Shown here in pieces: positions 1 to 8,466 of a stretch of DNA of 64,000 nucleotides. Made by a program: the position numbers and the translations under genes. The stretch spans positions 62,001-126,000 of the forward strand of contig NZ_JAGIPG010000002.1 of the NCBI RefSeq assembly GCF_017877055.1. The letters are read 5' to 3'. Source of the DNA: Neorhizobium galegae (lineage in GTDB: Bacteria; Pseudomonadota; Alphaproteobacteria; Rhizobiales; Rhizobiaceae). Under the pieces are notes generated by a model. It was not told where the DNA came from and searched no databases. It was given only the letters and a program-made list of their open reading frames with translations. How positions within the stretch are numbered: position 1 is the first letter of the stretch; each line of letters begins with the position of its first letter.

Positions 1-169
1 CGGCGGCGAAAAGCAGATGATGATGGGCACCTTCCTCTACCAGCGCGCCATGGTGACCTTCGACTGGGTCGGCGCCTCGACGATCGCCGCGATCATGGTG
101 GTCATAACCATCGGCGTCGTGCTCATCATGAGCCGCATGGCACGCCGTCTCAACCCGATGGCGGTCTGA
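1..169 (+). CDS. ABC transporter permease, C-terminal fragment
   Basis: Only the last 55 codons are in the window; the reading frame enters from the left edge and stops with TGA at 167-169. The fragment has one clear hydrophobic helix (roughly residues 26-43 of the visible part) followed by a basic tail ending RRLNPMAV, as in PotB/FbpB-type inner-membrane permeases. The stop overlaps the ATG of the next permease by one base (TGATG), so the two are translationally coupled and probably form the heterodimeric channel of one importer. The binding-protein gene is not visible and should lie to the left. Confidence 0.75.
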   Translation, partial: GGEKQMMMGTFLYQRAMVTFDWVGASTIAAIMVVITIGVVLIMSRMARRLNPMAV

Positions 170-957
170 TGGCGATGCGTATTCATCCCCTGCTCGGCGC
201 TTTCGCCATCCTCGTCTTCTTCTTCCTGCTCGCGCCGCTGGTGATCATCGTCGGCTCGGCCGTCAGCGACACGACATTCTTGACCTTCCCGCCGCAGGGG
301 CTGACGTTGCGCTGGTTTGCCAACATCTTTCAGATGGAGGCCTTCCGCCGCACTGCGATCACCAGCCTGCAGGTGGCGCTTCTCGGCACCGGCCTGTCGC
401 TGCTGATCGGCATTCCGGCGGCCTACGCGCTGAACCGCTACCGGGTCGAGCTGCCGCGCTGGCTCTCGACTCTGTTCGTGCTGCCGATCCTGGTGCCGGA
501 AATCGTTTTCGGCTTCGCACTCCTGAAGTCGATCACGATAGGTCTCGGCCTGCCGGTCTTCATCAGCCTCGTCGTCGGCCATGCGCTGCTGATCCTGCCC
601 TATTCGGTGCGCGTCGTCGGCGCGAGCCTTGCGTCCTTCGATTTCTCGATCGAGGAAGCCGCGCGGAGCCTCGGTTGTCCGCCGCTCAAAACCTTCATGA
701 CCGTGGTGCTGCCGAACATCCGCGCCGGCGTCATCGCTGCCTTCATCCTCGCCTTCATCACCTCCATCAACGACGTATCGGTCTCGGTCTTCCTGACCGG
801 TCCCGGCATTTCGACGCTGCCGATCCAGATCCTTGCGCATATGGAGCAGTTCTTCGACCCGACCATCGCTTCCGTTTCCGTGCTTCTGATGCTGGTGACC
901 GTCGGCGTCATGGCGATCGTCGAAGCGACGCTCGGCCTTACATTTTTGACCAAGTAG
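169..957 (+). CDS. ABC transporter permease (PotC-like)
   Basis: 262 residues, the usual size for the second permease of spermidine/putrescine or iron(III) type importers. Hydrophobic segments are visible near residues 10-32, 62-85, 97-120, 124-145, 180-200 and 232-255. The EAA loop that contacts the ATPase is recognisable around residues 163-183 (EEAARSLGCPPLKTF). The start overlaps the upstream permease stop, and the ATPase gene follows after 6 bases, so this is one operon. The substrate cannot be read from the permease; polyamine, iron or a small organic anion are all possible. Confidence 0.88.
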   Translation: MAMRIHPLLGAFAILVFFFLLAPLVIIVGSAVSDTTFLTFPPQGLTLRWFANIFQMEAFRRTAITSLQVALLGTGLSLLIGIPAAYALNRYRVELPRWLSTLFVLPILVPEIVFGFALLKSITIGLGLPVFISLVVGHALLILPYSVRVVGASLASFDFSIEEAARSLGCPPLKTFMTVVLPNIRAGVIAAFILAFITSINDVSVSVFLTGPGISTLPIQILAHMEQFFDPTIASVSVLLMLVTVGVMAIVEATLGLTFLTK

Positions 958-963
958 GTTCCC

Positions 964-2022
964 TTGACCGTATCCCTCACCATCGAAAACCTCTCCGCTC
1001 ATTACGGAACCACCCAGGTTCTGAAGGACCTGTCGATTTCCGTTGCCGCCGGCGAACTCGTGTCCCTGCTCGGTTCGAGCGGCTGCGGCAAGACCACGAC
1101 ACTGCGCCTTGTGGCGGGGTTCCTGCAGCCGACCGGCGGCCGGATCCGGCTCGGCGACCGCGACCTGACGACGCTGCCCGCCCATGCCCGCGATATCGGC
1201 CTCGTTTTCCAGAACTACGCGCTTTTCCCGCACCTGACCGTGCTCGACAACGTCGCATTCGGCCTCAAGCAGCGCGGCCTTGCCAAGCCGGATCGGACCA
1301 AACGGGCGATGGCGATGCTGGAACGGGTCGGGCTTGCGCCGCTCGCCGACCGCCTTCCCGCCGCCCTGTCCGGTGGCCAGAAACAGCGCGTCGCGCTCGC
1401 CCGTGCGCTTGTCATCGAGCCGCCGCTCCTGATGTTCGACGAGCCGCTCTCCAACCTCGATGCCAAGCTCAGGATCGACATGCGCGTCGAGATCCGTCAG
1501 CTCCAGCGCGCCAACGGCACGACCTCGCTCTACGTCACTCACGATCAGGAAGAAGCGTTTTCGATCTCAGACCGCGTCGCGATCATGAATGCCGGCCGCA
1601 TCCTGCAGCTCGACACGCCCGAAGTGCTCTACCAGAAGCCGGCCAGCGCCTTCGTCGCCCGTTTCGTGGGTTTCGAGAACCTGATCCCCATGAAGGTCGT
1701 CGAGCGTCAGGCGGCGACTGTCACGGCGCAAGCCGCGGGCGGCACGCGGCTTCATCTTTCCCAGGATCTGTTCGGTCCGATCAAGGACGATTTCATCCTG
1801 GCCTGCCGCGCCGACGGGCTTGCGGTCCGCCGTGAGGGAGAAGGCATCCCGGCAATGCTGGGAACGCGCACCTATCTCGGCCGCGCCTATCAGTACAAAT
1901 GCAAGACGGCCGCGGGCGAAATCACCGCCAACGGCCCGCTTTCCGAACCGTTGGATGCCGGCGCCCAGGCGGTCCTTACCCCGTTGCCGGAACAGTGCTG
2001 CATCCTCGATCCGGAAGATTGA
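964..2022 (+). CDS. ABC transporter ATP-binding protein (PotA-like)
   Basis: 352 residues. The N-terminal nucleotide-binding domain has Walker A GSSGCGKTT (about residues 38-46), the Q-loop in VFQNYALFPH, the signature LSGGQKQR, Walker B LLMFDEP and the H-loop in YVTHDQEE. The C-terminal third is a TOBE-type regulatory region, as expected for the PotA/UgpC/FbpC branch. The start is TTG at 964; an AGG lies 5 bases ahead and no in-frame ATG fits the family start better. It energises the two permeases upstream. The next operon is preceded by its own FixK-type site, so this is probably the last gene of its operon. Confidence 0.9.
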   Translation: MTVSLTIENLSAHYGTTQVLKDLSISVAAGELVSLLGSSGCGKTTTLRLVAGFLQPTGGRIRLGDRDLTTLPAHARDIGLVFQNYALFPHLTVLDNVAFGLKQRGLAKPDRTKRAMAMLERVGLAPLADRLPAALSGGQKQRVALARALVIEPPLLMFDEPLSNLDAKLRIDMRVEIRQLQRANGTTSLYVTHDQEEAFSISDRVAIMNAGRILQLDTPEVLYQKPASAFVARFVGFENLIPMKVVERQAATVTAQAAGGTRLHLSQDLFGPIKDDFILACRADGLAVRREGEGIPAMLGTRTYLGRAYQYKCKTAAGEITANGPLSEPLDAGAQAVLTPLPEQCCILDPED

Positions 2023-2062
2023 TCCGGGAATAACGTCAGTACTGAGCCGTTTGCCGGGAGCG

Positions 2063-2076
2063 TTGACGCAGGTCAA
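2063..2076 (+). promoter_or_regulatory. FixK/FNR-type anaerobox upstream of fixN
   Basis: TTGACGCAGGTCAA is a full match to the TTGA-N6-TCAA anaerobox, with the extended half sites TTGAC and GTCAA. It lies 84-97 bases before the chosen fixN ATG, compatible with class II activation (site near -40). The regulator encoded at 13457-14212 is the obvious candidate to bind it. Confidence 0.85.
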
Positions 2077-2159
2077 ACCGCCGAAGCGGCCCGTATGTCA
2101 GCACATCATGGTCACAATCCTTCAACCGGCAGCGTATCTGCGCTGTGAGGCCAAAGACC

Positions 2160-3785
2160 ATGAATTACGTCTCAGAAACAATCGGGCTGGCGATCGGCAC
2201 CTTCCTGGTGTTGCTCGCAGCCGCCTATGCCCATGATGGCCTTTTCGCGGCCCATATGTGGGTCCTGTTCTTCGTGCTGTTGCTCAGCACGGTCGTTTTG
2301 CTGCGCAAGGCTTCCTTTGCGCCGCAGAGGTTCGCGGTGCGCCCACCGGCAAAATCCGAATATTTCGACGAGGTGGTCAGATACGGCACCATCGCCACGG
2401 TCTTCTGGGGCGTCGTCGGTTTCCTGGTCGGCGTCGTCGTCGCACTCCAGCTTGCCTTCCCGGACCTGAACATCGAACCCTGGTTCAATTTCGGCCGCCT
2501 GCGGCCGTTGCACACCTCGGCTGTCGTCTTCGCCTTCGGCGGCAATGCGCTGATTGCCACCTCTTTCTATGTGGTCCAGCGCACCTGTCGGGCCCGCCTT
2601 TTCGGCGGCAACCTCGGCTGGTATGTGTTCTGGGGTTACCAGCTCTTCATCGTCATGGCGGCGACCGGCTATCTGCTCGGCATCACGCAAGGCCGCGAAT
2701 ACGCCGAGCCGGAATGGTATGTGGACCTCTTTCTGACGGTCGTCTGGGTCGCCTATCTCGCCGTCTTCCTCGGCACGATCCTGAACCGCAAGGAGCCGCA
2801 TATCTACGTGGCGAACTGGTTCTATCTCGCCTTCATCGTGACGATCGCCATGCTGCATGTGGTGAACAACCTGGCGGTCCCGGTCTCCTTCCTCGGCGTC
2901 AAGAGCTATTCGGCCTTTTCGGGCGTGCAGGATGCGCTGACCCAGTGGTGGTACGGGCATAACGCGGTCGGTTTCTTCCTGACCGCGGGCTTCCTGGGCA
3001 TGATGTATTATTTCGTGCCGAAGCAGGTCAACCGCCCGGTCTATTCCTACCGGCTGTCGATCATCCACTTCTGGGCGCTGATCTTCCTCTATATCTGGGC
3101 CGGTCCGCATCACCTGCACTATACCGCGCTGCCCGACTGGGCGCAGACGCTCGGCATGGTCTTTTCGATCATGCTCTGGATGCCCTCCTGGGGCGGCATG
3201 ATCAACGGTCTGATGACGCTCTCGGGCGCCTGGGACAAGATCCGCACCGATCCGATCGTCCGCATGATGATCATCGCCATCGCCTTCTACGGCATGTCGA
3301 CCTTCGAAGGCCCGATGATGTCGATCAAGGCGGTCAATTCGCTCAGCCACTATACGGACTGGACGATCGGCCACGTGCATTCCGGTGCGCTCGGCTGGGT
3401 CGGCATGATCTCCTTCGGCGCCGTCTACTACATGACGCCCAAGCTCTGGAACCGCGAGCGGCTCTACAGTCTCGATCTGGTCAACTGGCACTTCTGGCTC
3501 GCCACCCTCGGCATCGTCGTCTACGCCGCCGCCATGTGGGTTGCCGGGGTGCAGCAGGGCCTGATGTGGCGCGAATACGATAGCCAGGGCTTCCTCGTCT
3601 ATTCCTTCGCGGAAACGGTCGCGGCGATGTTCCCCTACTACCTGCTGCGTGCGGTCGGCGGCGCCATGTACCTCGCCGGCGGGCTCATCATGGCCTTCAA
3701 CGTCACCATGACCATCCTCGGTTACCAGCGGGACGAGCGCGTTCGGGGTGATGCTTCCCCCGCCGCTCTCCAGCCGGCCGAATAA
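2160..3785 (+). CDS. fixN: cbb3-type cytochrome c oxidase subunit I
   Basis: 541-residue catalytic haem-copper subunit of the high-affinity cbb3 oxidase; it reduces O2 to water at the inner membrane and pumps protons under microoxia. About twelve hydrophobic helices are visible, with the family's histidine-rich helices: [12 protein letters not shown] (about residues 115-126), [11 protein letters not shown], the paired histidines of [13 protein letters not shown] and [12 protein letters not shown]. The frame is open from a GTG at 2145, but ATG 2160 gives the family N-terminus MNYVSETIG and has GAGG 9 bases upstream. First gene of fixNOQP, behind an anaerobox; 12 bases separate it from fixO. 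Confidence 0.97.
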   Translation: MNYVSETIGLAIGTFLVLLAAAYAHDGLFAAHMWVLFFVLLLSTVVLLRKASFAPQRFAVRPPAKSEYFDEVVRYGTIATVFWGVVGFLVGVVVALQLAFPDLNIEPWFNFGRLRPLHTSAVVFAFGGNALIATSFYVVQRTCRARLFGGNLGWYVFWGYQLFIVMAATGYLLGITQGREYAEPEWYVDLFLTVVWVAYLAVFLGTILNRKEPHIYVANWFYLAFIVTIAMLHVVNNLAVPVSFLGVKSYSAFSGVQDALTQWWYGHNAVGFFLTAGFLGMMYYFVPKQVNRPVYSYRLSIIHFWALIFLYIWAGPHHLHYTALPDWAQTLGMVFSIMLWMPSWGGMINGLMTLSGAWDKIRTDPIVRMMIIAIAFYGMSTFEGPMMSIKAVNSLSHYTDWTIGHVHSGALGWVGMISFGAVYYMTPKLWNRERLYSLDLVNWHFWLATLGIVVYAAAMWVAGVQQGLMWREYDSQGFLVYSFAETVAAMFPYYLLRAVGGAMYLAGGLIMAFNVTMTILGYQRDERVRGDASPAALQPAE

Positions 3786-3797
3786 GGAGGGACATCC

Positions 3798-4529
3798 ATG
3801 TCCATTCTCGATAAACATCACTACATCGAACGCAATGCGACCCTGCTTCTGGTCGGTTCGCTGCTCGTCGTCTCGATCGGCGGCATCGTGGAAATCGCCC
3901 CGCTCTTCTATCTCGAAAACACTATTGAGAAAGTGGAAGGCATGCGGCCCTATTCGCCGCTCGAGCTTGCCGGGCGCGACATCTACATCCGCGAAGGCTG
4001 CTACGTATGCCACAGCCAGATGATCCGCCCCTTCCGCGACGAGGTGGAACGCTACGGCCACTACAGCCTGGCGGCCGAATCCATGTACGACCACCCGTTC
4101 CAGTGGGGGTCGAAGCGCACGGGGCCGGATCTCGCCCGCGTCGGCGACCGCTATTCGAACGAATGGCACGTCCAGCATCTGGTCGAACCGCGCGACGTCG
4201 TGCCGGAATCGGTGATGCCGAGCTACGCCTTCCTCAAGGAGACGCCGCTCAAGATCACCGACGTTTCCATGGAACTGAAGGCCAACCGCGCCGTCGGCGT
4301 CCCCTATTCGGACGAGATGGTCGCGAGCGCCAAGGCGGATCTTTCCGCCCAGGCCAATCCGAATGCGGACACGTCTGGTCTGCTGGCCCGGTATCCCAAG
4401 GCCAAGGTCGGCGATTTCGACGGCAATGCCGAGAGCCTCACGGAGATGGATGCGCTGGTCGCCTATCTGCAGATGCTCGGCACGCTGGTCGATTTCTCGA
4501 CCTATGACGATGCTGCCGGTTACCGCTGA
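3798..4529 (+). CDS. fixO: cbb3-type cytochrome c oxidase subunit II (monohaem)
   Basis: 243 residues, the usual length. One N-terminal membrane anchor (about residues 15-38) is followed by a periplasmic domain with a single haem c site CYVCH (about residues 71-75). The axial methionine is probably in [10 protein letters not shown], the usual position for FixO. It passes electrons from the FixP haems to the FixN active site. The ribosome site AAGGAGG lies 7 bases before the ATG. fixQ follows after 12 bases in the same operon. Confidence 0.97.
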   Translation: MSILDKHHYIERNATLLLVGSLLVVSIGGIVEIAPLFYLENTIEKVEGMRPYSPLELAGRDIYIREGCYVCHSQMIRPFRDEVERYGHYSLAAESMYDHPFQWGSKRTGPDLARVGDRYSNEWHVQHLVEPRDVVPESVMPSYAFLKETPLKITDVSMELKANRAVGVPYSDEMVASAKADLSAQANPNADTSGLLARYPKAKVGDFDGNAESLTEMDALVAYLQMLGTLVDFSTYDDAAGYR

Positions 4530-4541
4530 GGAGGAAAAACC

Positions 4542-4694
4542 ATGGAATTCTACACGGCCATGCGCCATTTCGCCGATAGCTGGGGTCTGCTCGCCATGAC
4601 CCTGTTCTTCCTCGGCGTTCTCGTCTTCACCTTGCGCCCCGGCGCGAAAGCCTCTGCAGACGAGGCCGCCCGGATCCCTCTGAAGGAGGATTGA
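4542..4694 (+). CDS. fixQ: cbb3-type cytochrome oxidase subunit IV (FixQ/CcoQ)
   Basis: A 50-residue protein starting MEFYTAMRHFADSW, with one membrane helix (about residues 13-31) and a short charged tail ending PLKED. Size, sequence and position between fixO and fixP identify it as the small CcoQ subunit, which stabilises the association of FixP with the core oxidase. GAGGA precedes the ATG by about 6 bases. The end of the gene carries the AAGGAGGA ribosome site of fixP. Confidence 0.95.
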   Translation: MEFYTAMRHFADSWGLLAMTLFFLGVLVFTLRPGAKASADEAARIPLKED

Positions 4695-4696
4695 AC

Positions 4697-5560
4697 ATGG
4701 CGGAAAAACATATCGACCAATTGAGCGGCATCGAAACCACCGGTCACGAGTGGGACGGCATCCGCGAACTCAACAATCCGCTGCCGCGCTGGTGGCTCTG
4801 GACCTTCTATGCCTGCATCCTGTGGTCGATCGGTTATGCGATCGCCTATCCGTCCATCCCCCTCCTGACCGACGCGACGAAAGGCCTGCTCGGATATTCG
4901 AGCCGTGCCGAACTCACGGCCGATCTCGATGGTGCCAAAATCGCCCAGGGCGGCCTCCTGGAGAAGATCTCGACGTCGTCGCTGCAGGAGATCGTCGCCG
5001 ATCCGCAGCTCAGCCAGTTCGCGACCGCCGGCGGCGCCGCGGCTTTCCGCGTCAACTGCACCCCGTGCCACGGCACGGGTGCGACGGGCGGGCGGGGCTA
5101 TCCCAACCTCAACGACGATGACTGGCTTTGGGGTGGCGATATCAACGCCCTCTACCAGACGATCGCCCATGGCGTCCGTGATCCCGCCGACGGGGAGACC
5201 CGCATCTCCGAAATGCCGGCCTTCACCGACATGCTGAAGCCGGACGAGGTGCGCCAGGTGGCCGCCTACGTGGTGAGCCTCACCGGAACCCCGCGCGATC
5301 CGTCGATGGTCGGGCCCGGAAAGCAGCTCTTCGCCGACAACTGTGTCTCGTGTCATGGCGAGAAGGCCGAGGGCAACCGCGACCTCGGTGCGCCGAGCCT
5401 CGCCGACGCCATCTGGCTGAAGGTCCAGGGGGAAGCAGAGATTGCCAAACAAATCCAGTCCCCGAAACACGGCGTCATGCCGGCCTGGGAAGCCCGCCTC
5501 GGCGACGTGGCCGTCAAGCAGCTCGCCATCTACATCCATTCGCTTGGCGGCGGGGAGTGA
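4697..5560 (+). CDS. fixP: cbb3-type cytochrome c oxidase subunit III (dihaem)
   Basis: 287 residues. An N-terminal membrane helix (about residues 31-52) anchors a periplasmic part with two class I cytochrome c domains, each with a CxxCH site: CTPCH near residue 120 and CVSCH near residue 217. It accepts electrons from the bc1 complex or soluble cytochrome c and feeds FixO. A TTG at 4691 is in frame, but ATG 4697 sits 6 bases after AAGGAGGA and gives the family start MAEKHID. The stop codon abuts, without a gap, the stop of the convergent vapC-like gene. Confidence 0.97.
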   Translation: MAEKHIDQLSGIETTGHEWDGIRELNNPLPRWWLWTFYACILWSIGYAIAYPSIPLLTDATKGLLGYSSRAELTADLDGAKIAQGGLLEKISTSSLQEIVADPQLSQFATAGGAAAFRVNCTPCHGTGATGGRGYPNLNDDDWLWGGDINALYQTIAHGVRDPADGETRISEMPAFTDMLKPDEVRQVAAYVVSLTGTPRDPSMVGPGKQLFADNCVSCHGEKAEGNRDLGAPSLADAIWLKVQGEAEIAKQIQSPKHGVMPAWEARLGDVAVKQLAIYIHSLGGGE

Positions 5561-5977
5561 TCAGGCTTCCGCCGACAGATATCGCAGTTCGATACCGGCC
5601 GGGGCGCGAATGCCCCGGTCGTTCGTCAGGAAGACGCCGCATTGCAAAGCTTCGGCGGTCGCGACGTGGATTGCATCGATGAGTTTGATGTTGAGTTCGG
5701 CGCCGAGGGCGGCGGCGCGTTTGATGATGGACCTCGTCAGATCGACCAAGCAGATGAAGGCCTTGTCTTCAAGAACCGTCAGAAAAGCGGCTGCAGTTTC
5801 GCGGTCGCCGGCACGCACACCTCTCAGACATTCTCCGAGTGTGACATCGCTAGAAAACAACGGAGTGCCGTCATCGAAATAGACCGAAAGGCATTCGCGA
5901 GCTGCCAATTTCAAATCAGCGCGGCCATCCACGTAGTAGATGAAGATATTGCTGTCGACATAGACCTTATCGGTCAT
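5561..5977 (-). CDS. vapC: PIN-domain ribonuclease toxin (VapC-like)
   Basis: 138 residues from ATG 5977. The PIN fold is recognisable from VDSNIFIYYVDG at the N-terminus (first catalytic Asp), SDVTLGECLRG (Glu), IDAIHVATAEA (Asp) and FLTNDRG (last Asp), so all four acidic positions that hold the metal are present. VapC toxins cut tRNA or other RNA and stop growth until neutralised. The start overlaps the end of the antitoxin gene by 11 bases, the normal coupled layout. The pair lies between fixP and fixG on the opposite strand. Confidence 0.88.
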   Translation of the reverse strand: MTDKVYVDSNIFIYYVDGRADLKLAARECLSVYFDDGTPLFSSDVTLGECLRGVRAGDRETAAAFLTVLEDKAFICLVDLTRSIIKRAAALGAELNIKLIDAIHVATAEALQCGVFLTNDRGIRAPAGIELRYLSAEA

Positions 5978-6236
5978 AATTGCGATCTTCGCGGAATTCC
6001 CGGACCTGCCGGTCGATCTCCTCCTGGGATCTGCCCGGCCCAAGCTTAGAGACTACGTCCCAGGAACGCCGGAACGCCTCCAAACGCTGCTCCTTGGAAA
6101 TCTCTTCCCCAGAGGCTTGTTCCTGAAGCTTTTCCGCCACGACCTCTGCGCGCGAGTGACCGGTGCGCGCGGAAACACGGTCGATCCAAGACAGAACTGA
6201 GTCCGTTATCTCGATTTCCAGCTTGTGCATGCCCAT
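5967..6236 (-). CDS. Ribbon-helix-helix antitoxin of the PIN toxin (VapB-like)
   Basis: 89 residues starting MGMHKLEIEITDSVLSWIDR. The first 40 residues fit a ribbon-helix-helix DNA-binding unit (short strand, then two helices with the turn at TGHSRAE), and the charged C-terminal half would wrap the toxin. ATG 6236 follows GGGAGA at a normal distance; a second ATG at 6230 is less well placed. The upstream extension of this frame overlaps the fixG promoter and was excluded. Such antitoxins usually repress their own promoter, which here would lie just beside the fixG anaerobox. Confidence 0.8.
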   Translation of the reverse strand: MGMHKLEIEITDSVLSWIDRVSARTGHSRAEVVAEKLQEQASGEEISKEQRLEAFRRSWDVVSKLGPGRSQEEIDRQVREFREDRNYDR

Positions 6237-6315
6237 GGTCTTCTCCCTGCCTGCATCGAAGATAGTGCATTTTGCACGTTCCCGCCAGAATGTCGCAGCC
6301 TGCCGCTCCGACCAG

Positions 6316-6329
6316 TTGACTTTGGTCAA
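6316..6329 (+). promoter_or_regulatory. FixK/FNR-type anaerobox upstream of fixG
   Basis: TTGACTTTGGTCAA is a perfect 5+4+5 dyad (TTGAC/GTCAA) and matches the site upstream of fixN. It is 51-64 bases before the fixG ATG. It also lies about 80 bases upstream of the divergent antitoxin start, so it could touch that promoter too. Confidence 0.88.
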
Positions 6330-6379
6330 GGAGCGGCCGCCGCCGAGATGAGAAAACATGGACCAAAGGAACTGGTCCC

Positions 6380-7960
6380 ATGAATCTCTACACAGCCCCG
6401 CACTTGGAACAGAACGGTTTGTCCGTCGAACGGATCGATGTCCAGCCCGTGCATTCGCCGGGCCAGCCGCTTTACGAGAAGCGCAAGAAGATCTTTCCGA
6501 AACGGGCCGAAGGGCGCTTTCGCCGCTTCAAATGGCTGGTGATGCTGATAACCCTCGGCATCTATTACCTCACACCGTGGATCCGCTGGGATCGCGGTCC
6601 CTTCGCGCCCGACCAGGCGGTGCTCGTCGATCTTGCGAGCCGCCGCTTCTATTTCTTTTTCATCGAGATCTGGCCGCAGGAGTTCTTCTACGTCGCCGGG
6701 CTATTGGTCATGGCCGGTTTCGGCCTGTTCCTCGTGACCTCGGCTGTCGGTCGCGCCTGGTGCGGTTACGCCTGTCCCCAGACGGTGTGGGTCGATCTCT
6801 TCCTTGTCGTCGAGCGCTTCTTCGAGGGCGATCGCAATGCCCGCATCAAGCTCGACGCCGCGCCCTGGAGCTTCGACAAGCTCTGGAAGCGGGTCGCCAA
6901 ACACGCCACGTGGCTGGCGATCGCGGTCGCGACGGGCGGTGCCTGGATCTTCTATTTTGCCGATGCGCCGTCGCTCGCCTTCGATTTCGTCACCGGCCAA
7001 GCGGCGCTGGTCGCCTATTCGACCGTGGCGGTTCTGACAGCGACGACCTATCTGCTCGGCGGGCTTATGCGCGAACAGGTCTGCATCTACATGTGCCCCT
7101 GGCCGCGCATCCAGGCCGCCATGCTCGACGAGAGCTCGCTGGTCGTCACCTATAACGACTGGCGCGGCGAGCCGCGCAGCCGCCATGCAAAGAAGGCGGC
7201 GGCAGCCAGGCAGCCTGTCGGCGATTGCGTCGATTGCAATGCTTGCGTGGCGGTCTGTCCGATGGGCATCGACATCCGCGAAGGCCAGCAGTTGGCCTGC
7301 ATCACCTGCGCGCTCTGCATCGACGCCTGCGACGGCGTGATGGACAAGATCGGCAAGCCGCGCGGCCTGATCGCCTATGCGACGCTCGATGAATACGAGA
7401 CGAACATGGCGCTCGCGACAAACGGCGGCACCACGGCGATCGACCCGGAACGGGTACGCAATCCGGACGGTTCCTTCATCGACAAGATCCGCCACTTCGA
7501 CTGGAGGGTGATCTTCAGGCCCCGCACGCTGATCTATCTCGGCGTCTGGTCGGCGGTCGGCCTCGGCCTCGTCTTCGCGCTCCTCTCGCGGGACCGGCTG
7601 GAGGTCAATGTTCTCCACGATCGCAACCCGCAATTCGTGCTGGAATCGGACGGTTCCATCCGCAACGGCTACACGATCCGGCTGCTCAACATGATCCCCG
7701 AGCCGCGCACGATCATGGTCTCGATGGAAGGCCTGCCCGAAGCGACCATGAAGATCTCAGGCGTCACGGACGTTCCGGGCCGTCTCTTCGCGGTGCAGGT
7801 GGAGCCCGACAAGACGCTTGCCTTGAAGGTCTTCGTAACCCTGCCCAAGGATGCCGTTTCCTCCGAAGCCGTCGATTTCCATTTCATCGCCGAAGACCGG
7901 TCGAGCCACGAAAAGGACAGCTATTCAGCGGTCTTCAACACGTCGGGAGCCAGAAAGTGA
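6380..7960 (+). CDS. fixG: cbb3 oxidase assembly ferredoxin-like membrane protein
   Basis: 526 residues. Several membrane helices (about residues 53-70, 92-117, 175-196 and 206-226, then one near 393-412) surround a cytoplasmic region with two 4Fe-4S motifs, CVDCNACVAVCP and CITCALCIDAC (about residues 283-316). The C-terminal part is a periplasmic Ig-like domain. CcoG proteins of this family reduce copper for cbb3 oxidase assembly. ATG 6380 has AAGGA 9 bases upstream. Head of fixGHIS; its stop overlaps the GTG of fixH (GTGA). Confidence 0.95.
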   Translation: MNLYTAPHLEQNGLSVERIDVQPVHSPGQPLYEKRKKIFPKRAEGRFRRFKWLVMLITLGIYYLTPWIRWDRGPFAPDQAVLVDLASRRFYFFFIEIWPQEFFYVAGLLVMAGFGLFLVTSAVGRAWCGYACPQTVWVDLFLVVERFFEGDRNARIKLDAAPWSFDKLWKRVAKHATWLAIAVATGGAWIFYFADAPSLAFDFVTGQAALVAYSTVAVLTATTYLLGGLMREQVCIYMCPWPRIQAAMLDESSLVVTYNDWRGEPRSRHAKKAAAARQPVGDCVDCNACVAVCPMGIDIREGQQLACITCALCIDACDGVMDKIGKPRGLIAYATLDEYETNMALATNGGTTAIDPERVRNPDGSFIDKIRHFDWRVIFRPRTLIYLGVWSAVGLGLVFALLSRDRLEVNVLHDRNPQFVLESDGSIRNGYTIRLLNMIPEPRTIMVSMEGLPEATMKISGVTDVPGRLFAVQVEPDKTLALKVFVTLPKDAVSSEAVDFHFIAEDRSSHEKDSYSAVFNTSGARK

Positions 7961-8466
7961 GCACGACGAAAATGAACACGATCCCCGCAAAATCCTTTGT
8001 CTTCACCGGCTGGCACATGGTCGGCGTGCTGGTGCTCTTCTTCGGCACCATCATCTCGGTCAATTTCTACATGGCCTACAACGCGGTCACCAGCTGGAGC
8101 GGGCTGGTGGCGGAAAACACCTACCTCGCCAGCCAGCAGTTCAACGGCAAGGCGGCCGAGGCGCGGACGCTGACGGCCACGGGTGTCACCGGCCGCATCA
8201 CCGTCACCGGTTCCGAGGTTCGTTACGAGGTCTTCCACCCGAAAGACGGGCCGGTGACCGCCGATACGCTGACGCTCAAGTTCAAGCGGCCGGTCGGCGA
8301 ACACCAGGATTTCGAACTCGACCTGGTTCCCGTTGCCAAGGGCGTCTTCACGGCCACCCATGAAATCCTGCCGGGTCACTGGATCGTGGATGCGAGCGCC
8401 ATCCGGAACGGCAAGCGCATCCTGCATCAGGCCGAACGCATCGCCGTCTTGAGGAGCACAGAATGA
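7957..8466 (+). CDS. fixH: cbb3 oxidase assembly protein FixH
   Basis: 169 residues, one membrane helix (about residues 14-36) and a periplasmic beta-rich domain, as in CcoH. CcoH is needed for stable assembly of cbb3 oxidase and contacts FixN and FixP intermediates. The start is GTG 7957, which overlaps the fixG stop and has GGGAG 8 bases upstream; an in-frame ATG at 7972 is possible but lacks a good ribosome site. The end overlaps the fixI ATG by 4 bases. Confidence 0.93.
   Translation: MSTTKMNTIPAKSFVFTGWHMVGVLVLFFGTIISVNFYMAYNAVTSWSGLVAENTYLASQQFNGKAAEARTLTATGVTGRITVTGSEVRYEVFHPKDGPVTADTLTLKFKRPVGEHQDFELDLVPVAKGVFTATHEILPGHWIVDASAIRNGKRILHQAERIAVLRSTE

Noticed and set aside
2172..4568. 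Long minus-strand open frame (798 codons) opposite fixN and fixO
   Set aside because: It mirrors two certain genes and has the Asp/Arg/His-rich composition of antisense frames in GC-rich DNA; no domain is recognisable.
6046..6381. Alternative minus-strand frame over the antitoxin gene
   Set aside because: The frame at 5967-6236 has the ribbon-helix-helix pattern, a ribosome site and the overlap with the toxin; this one has none.
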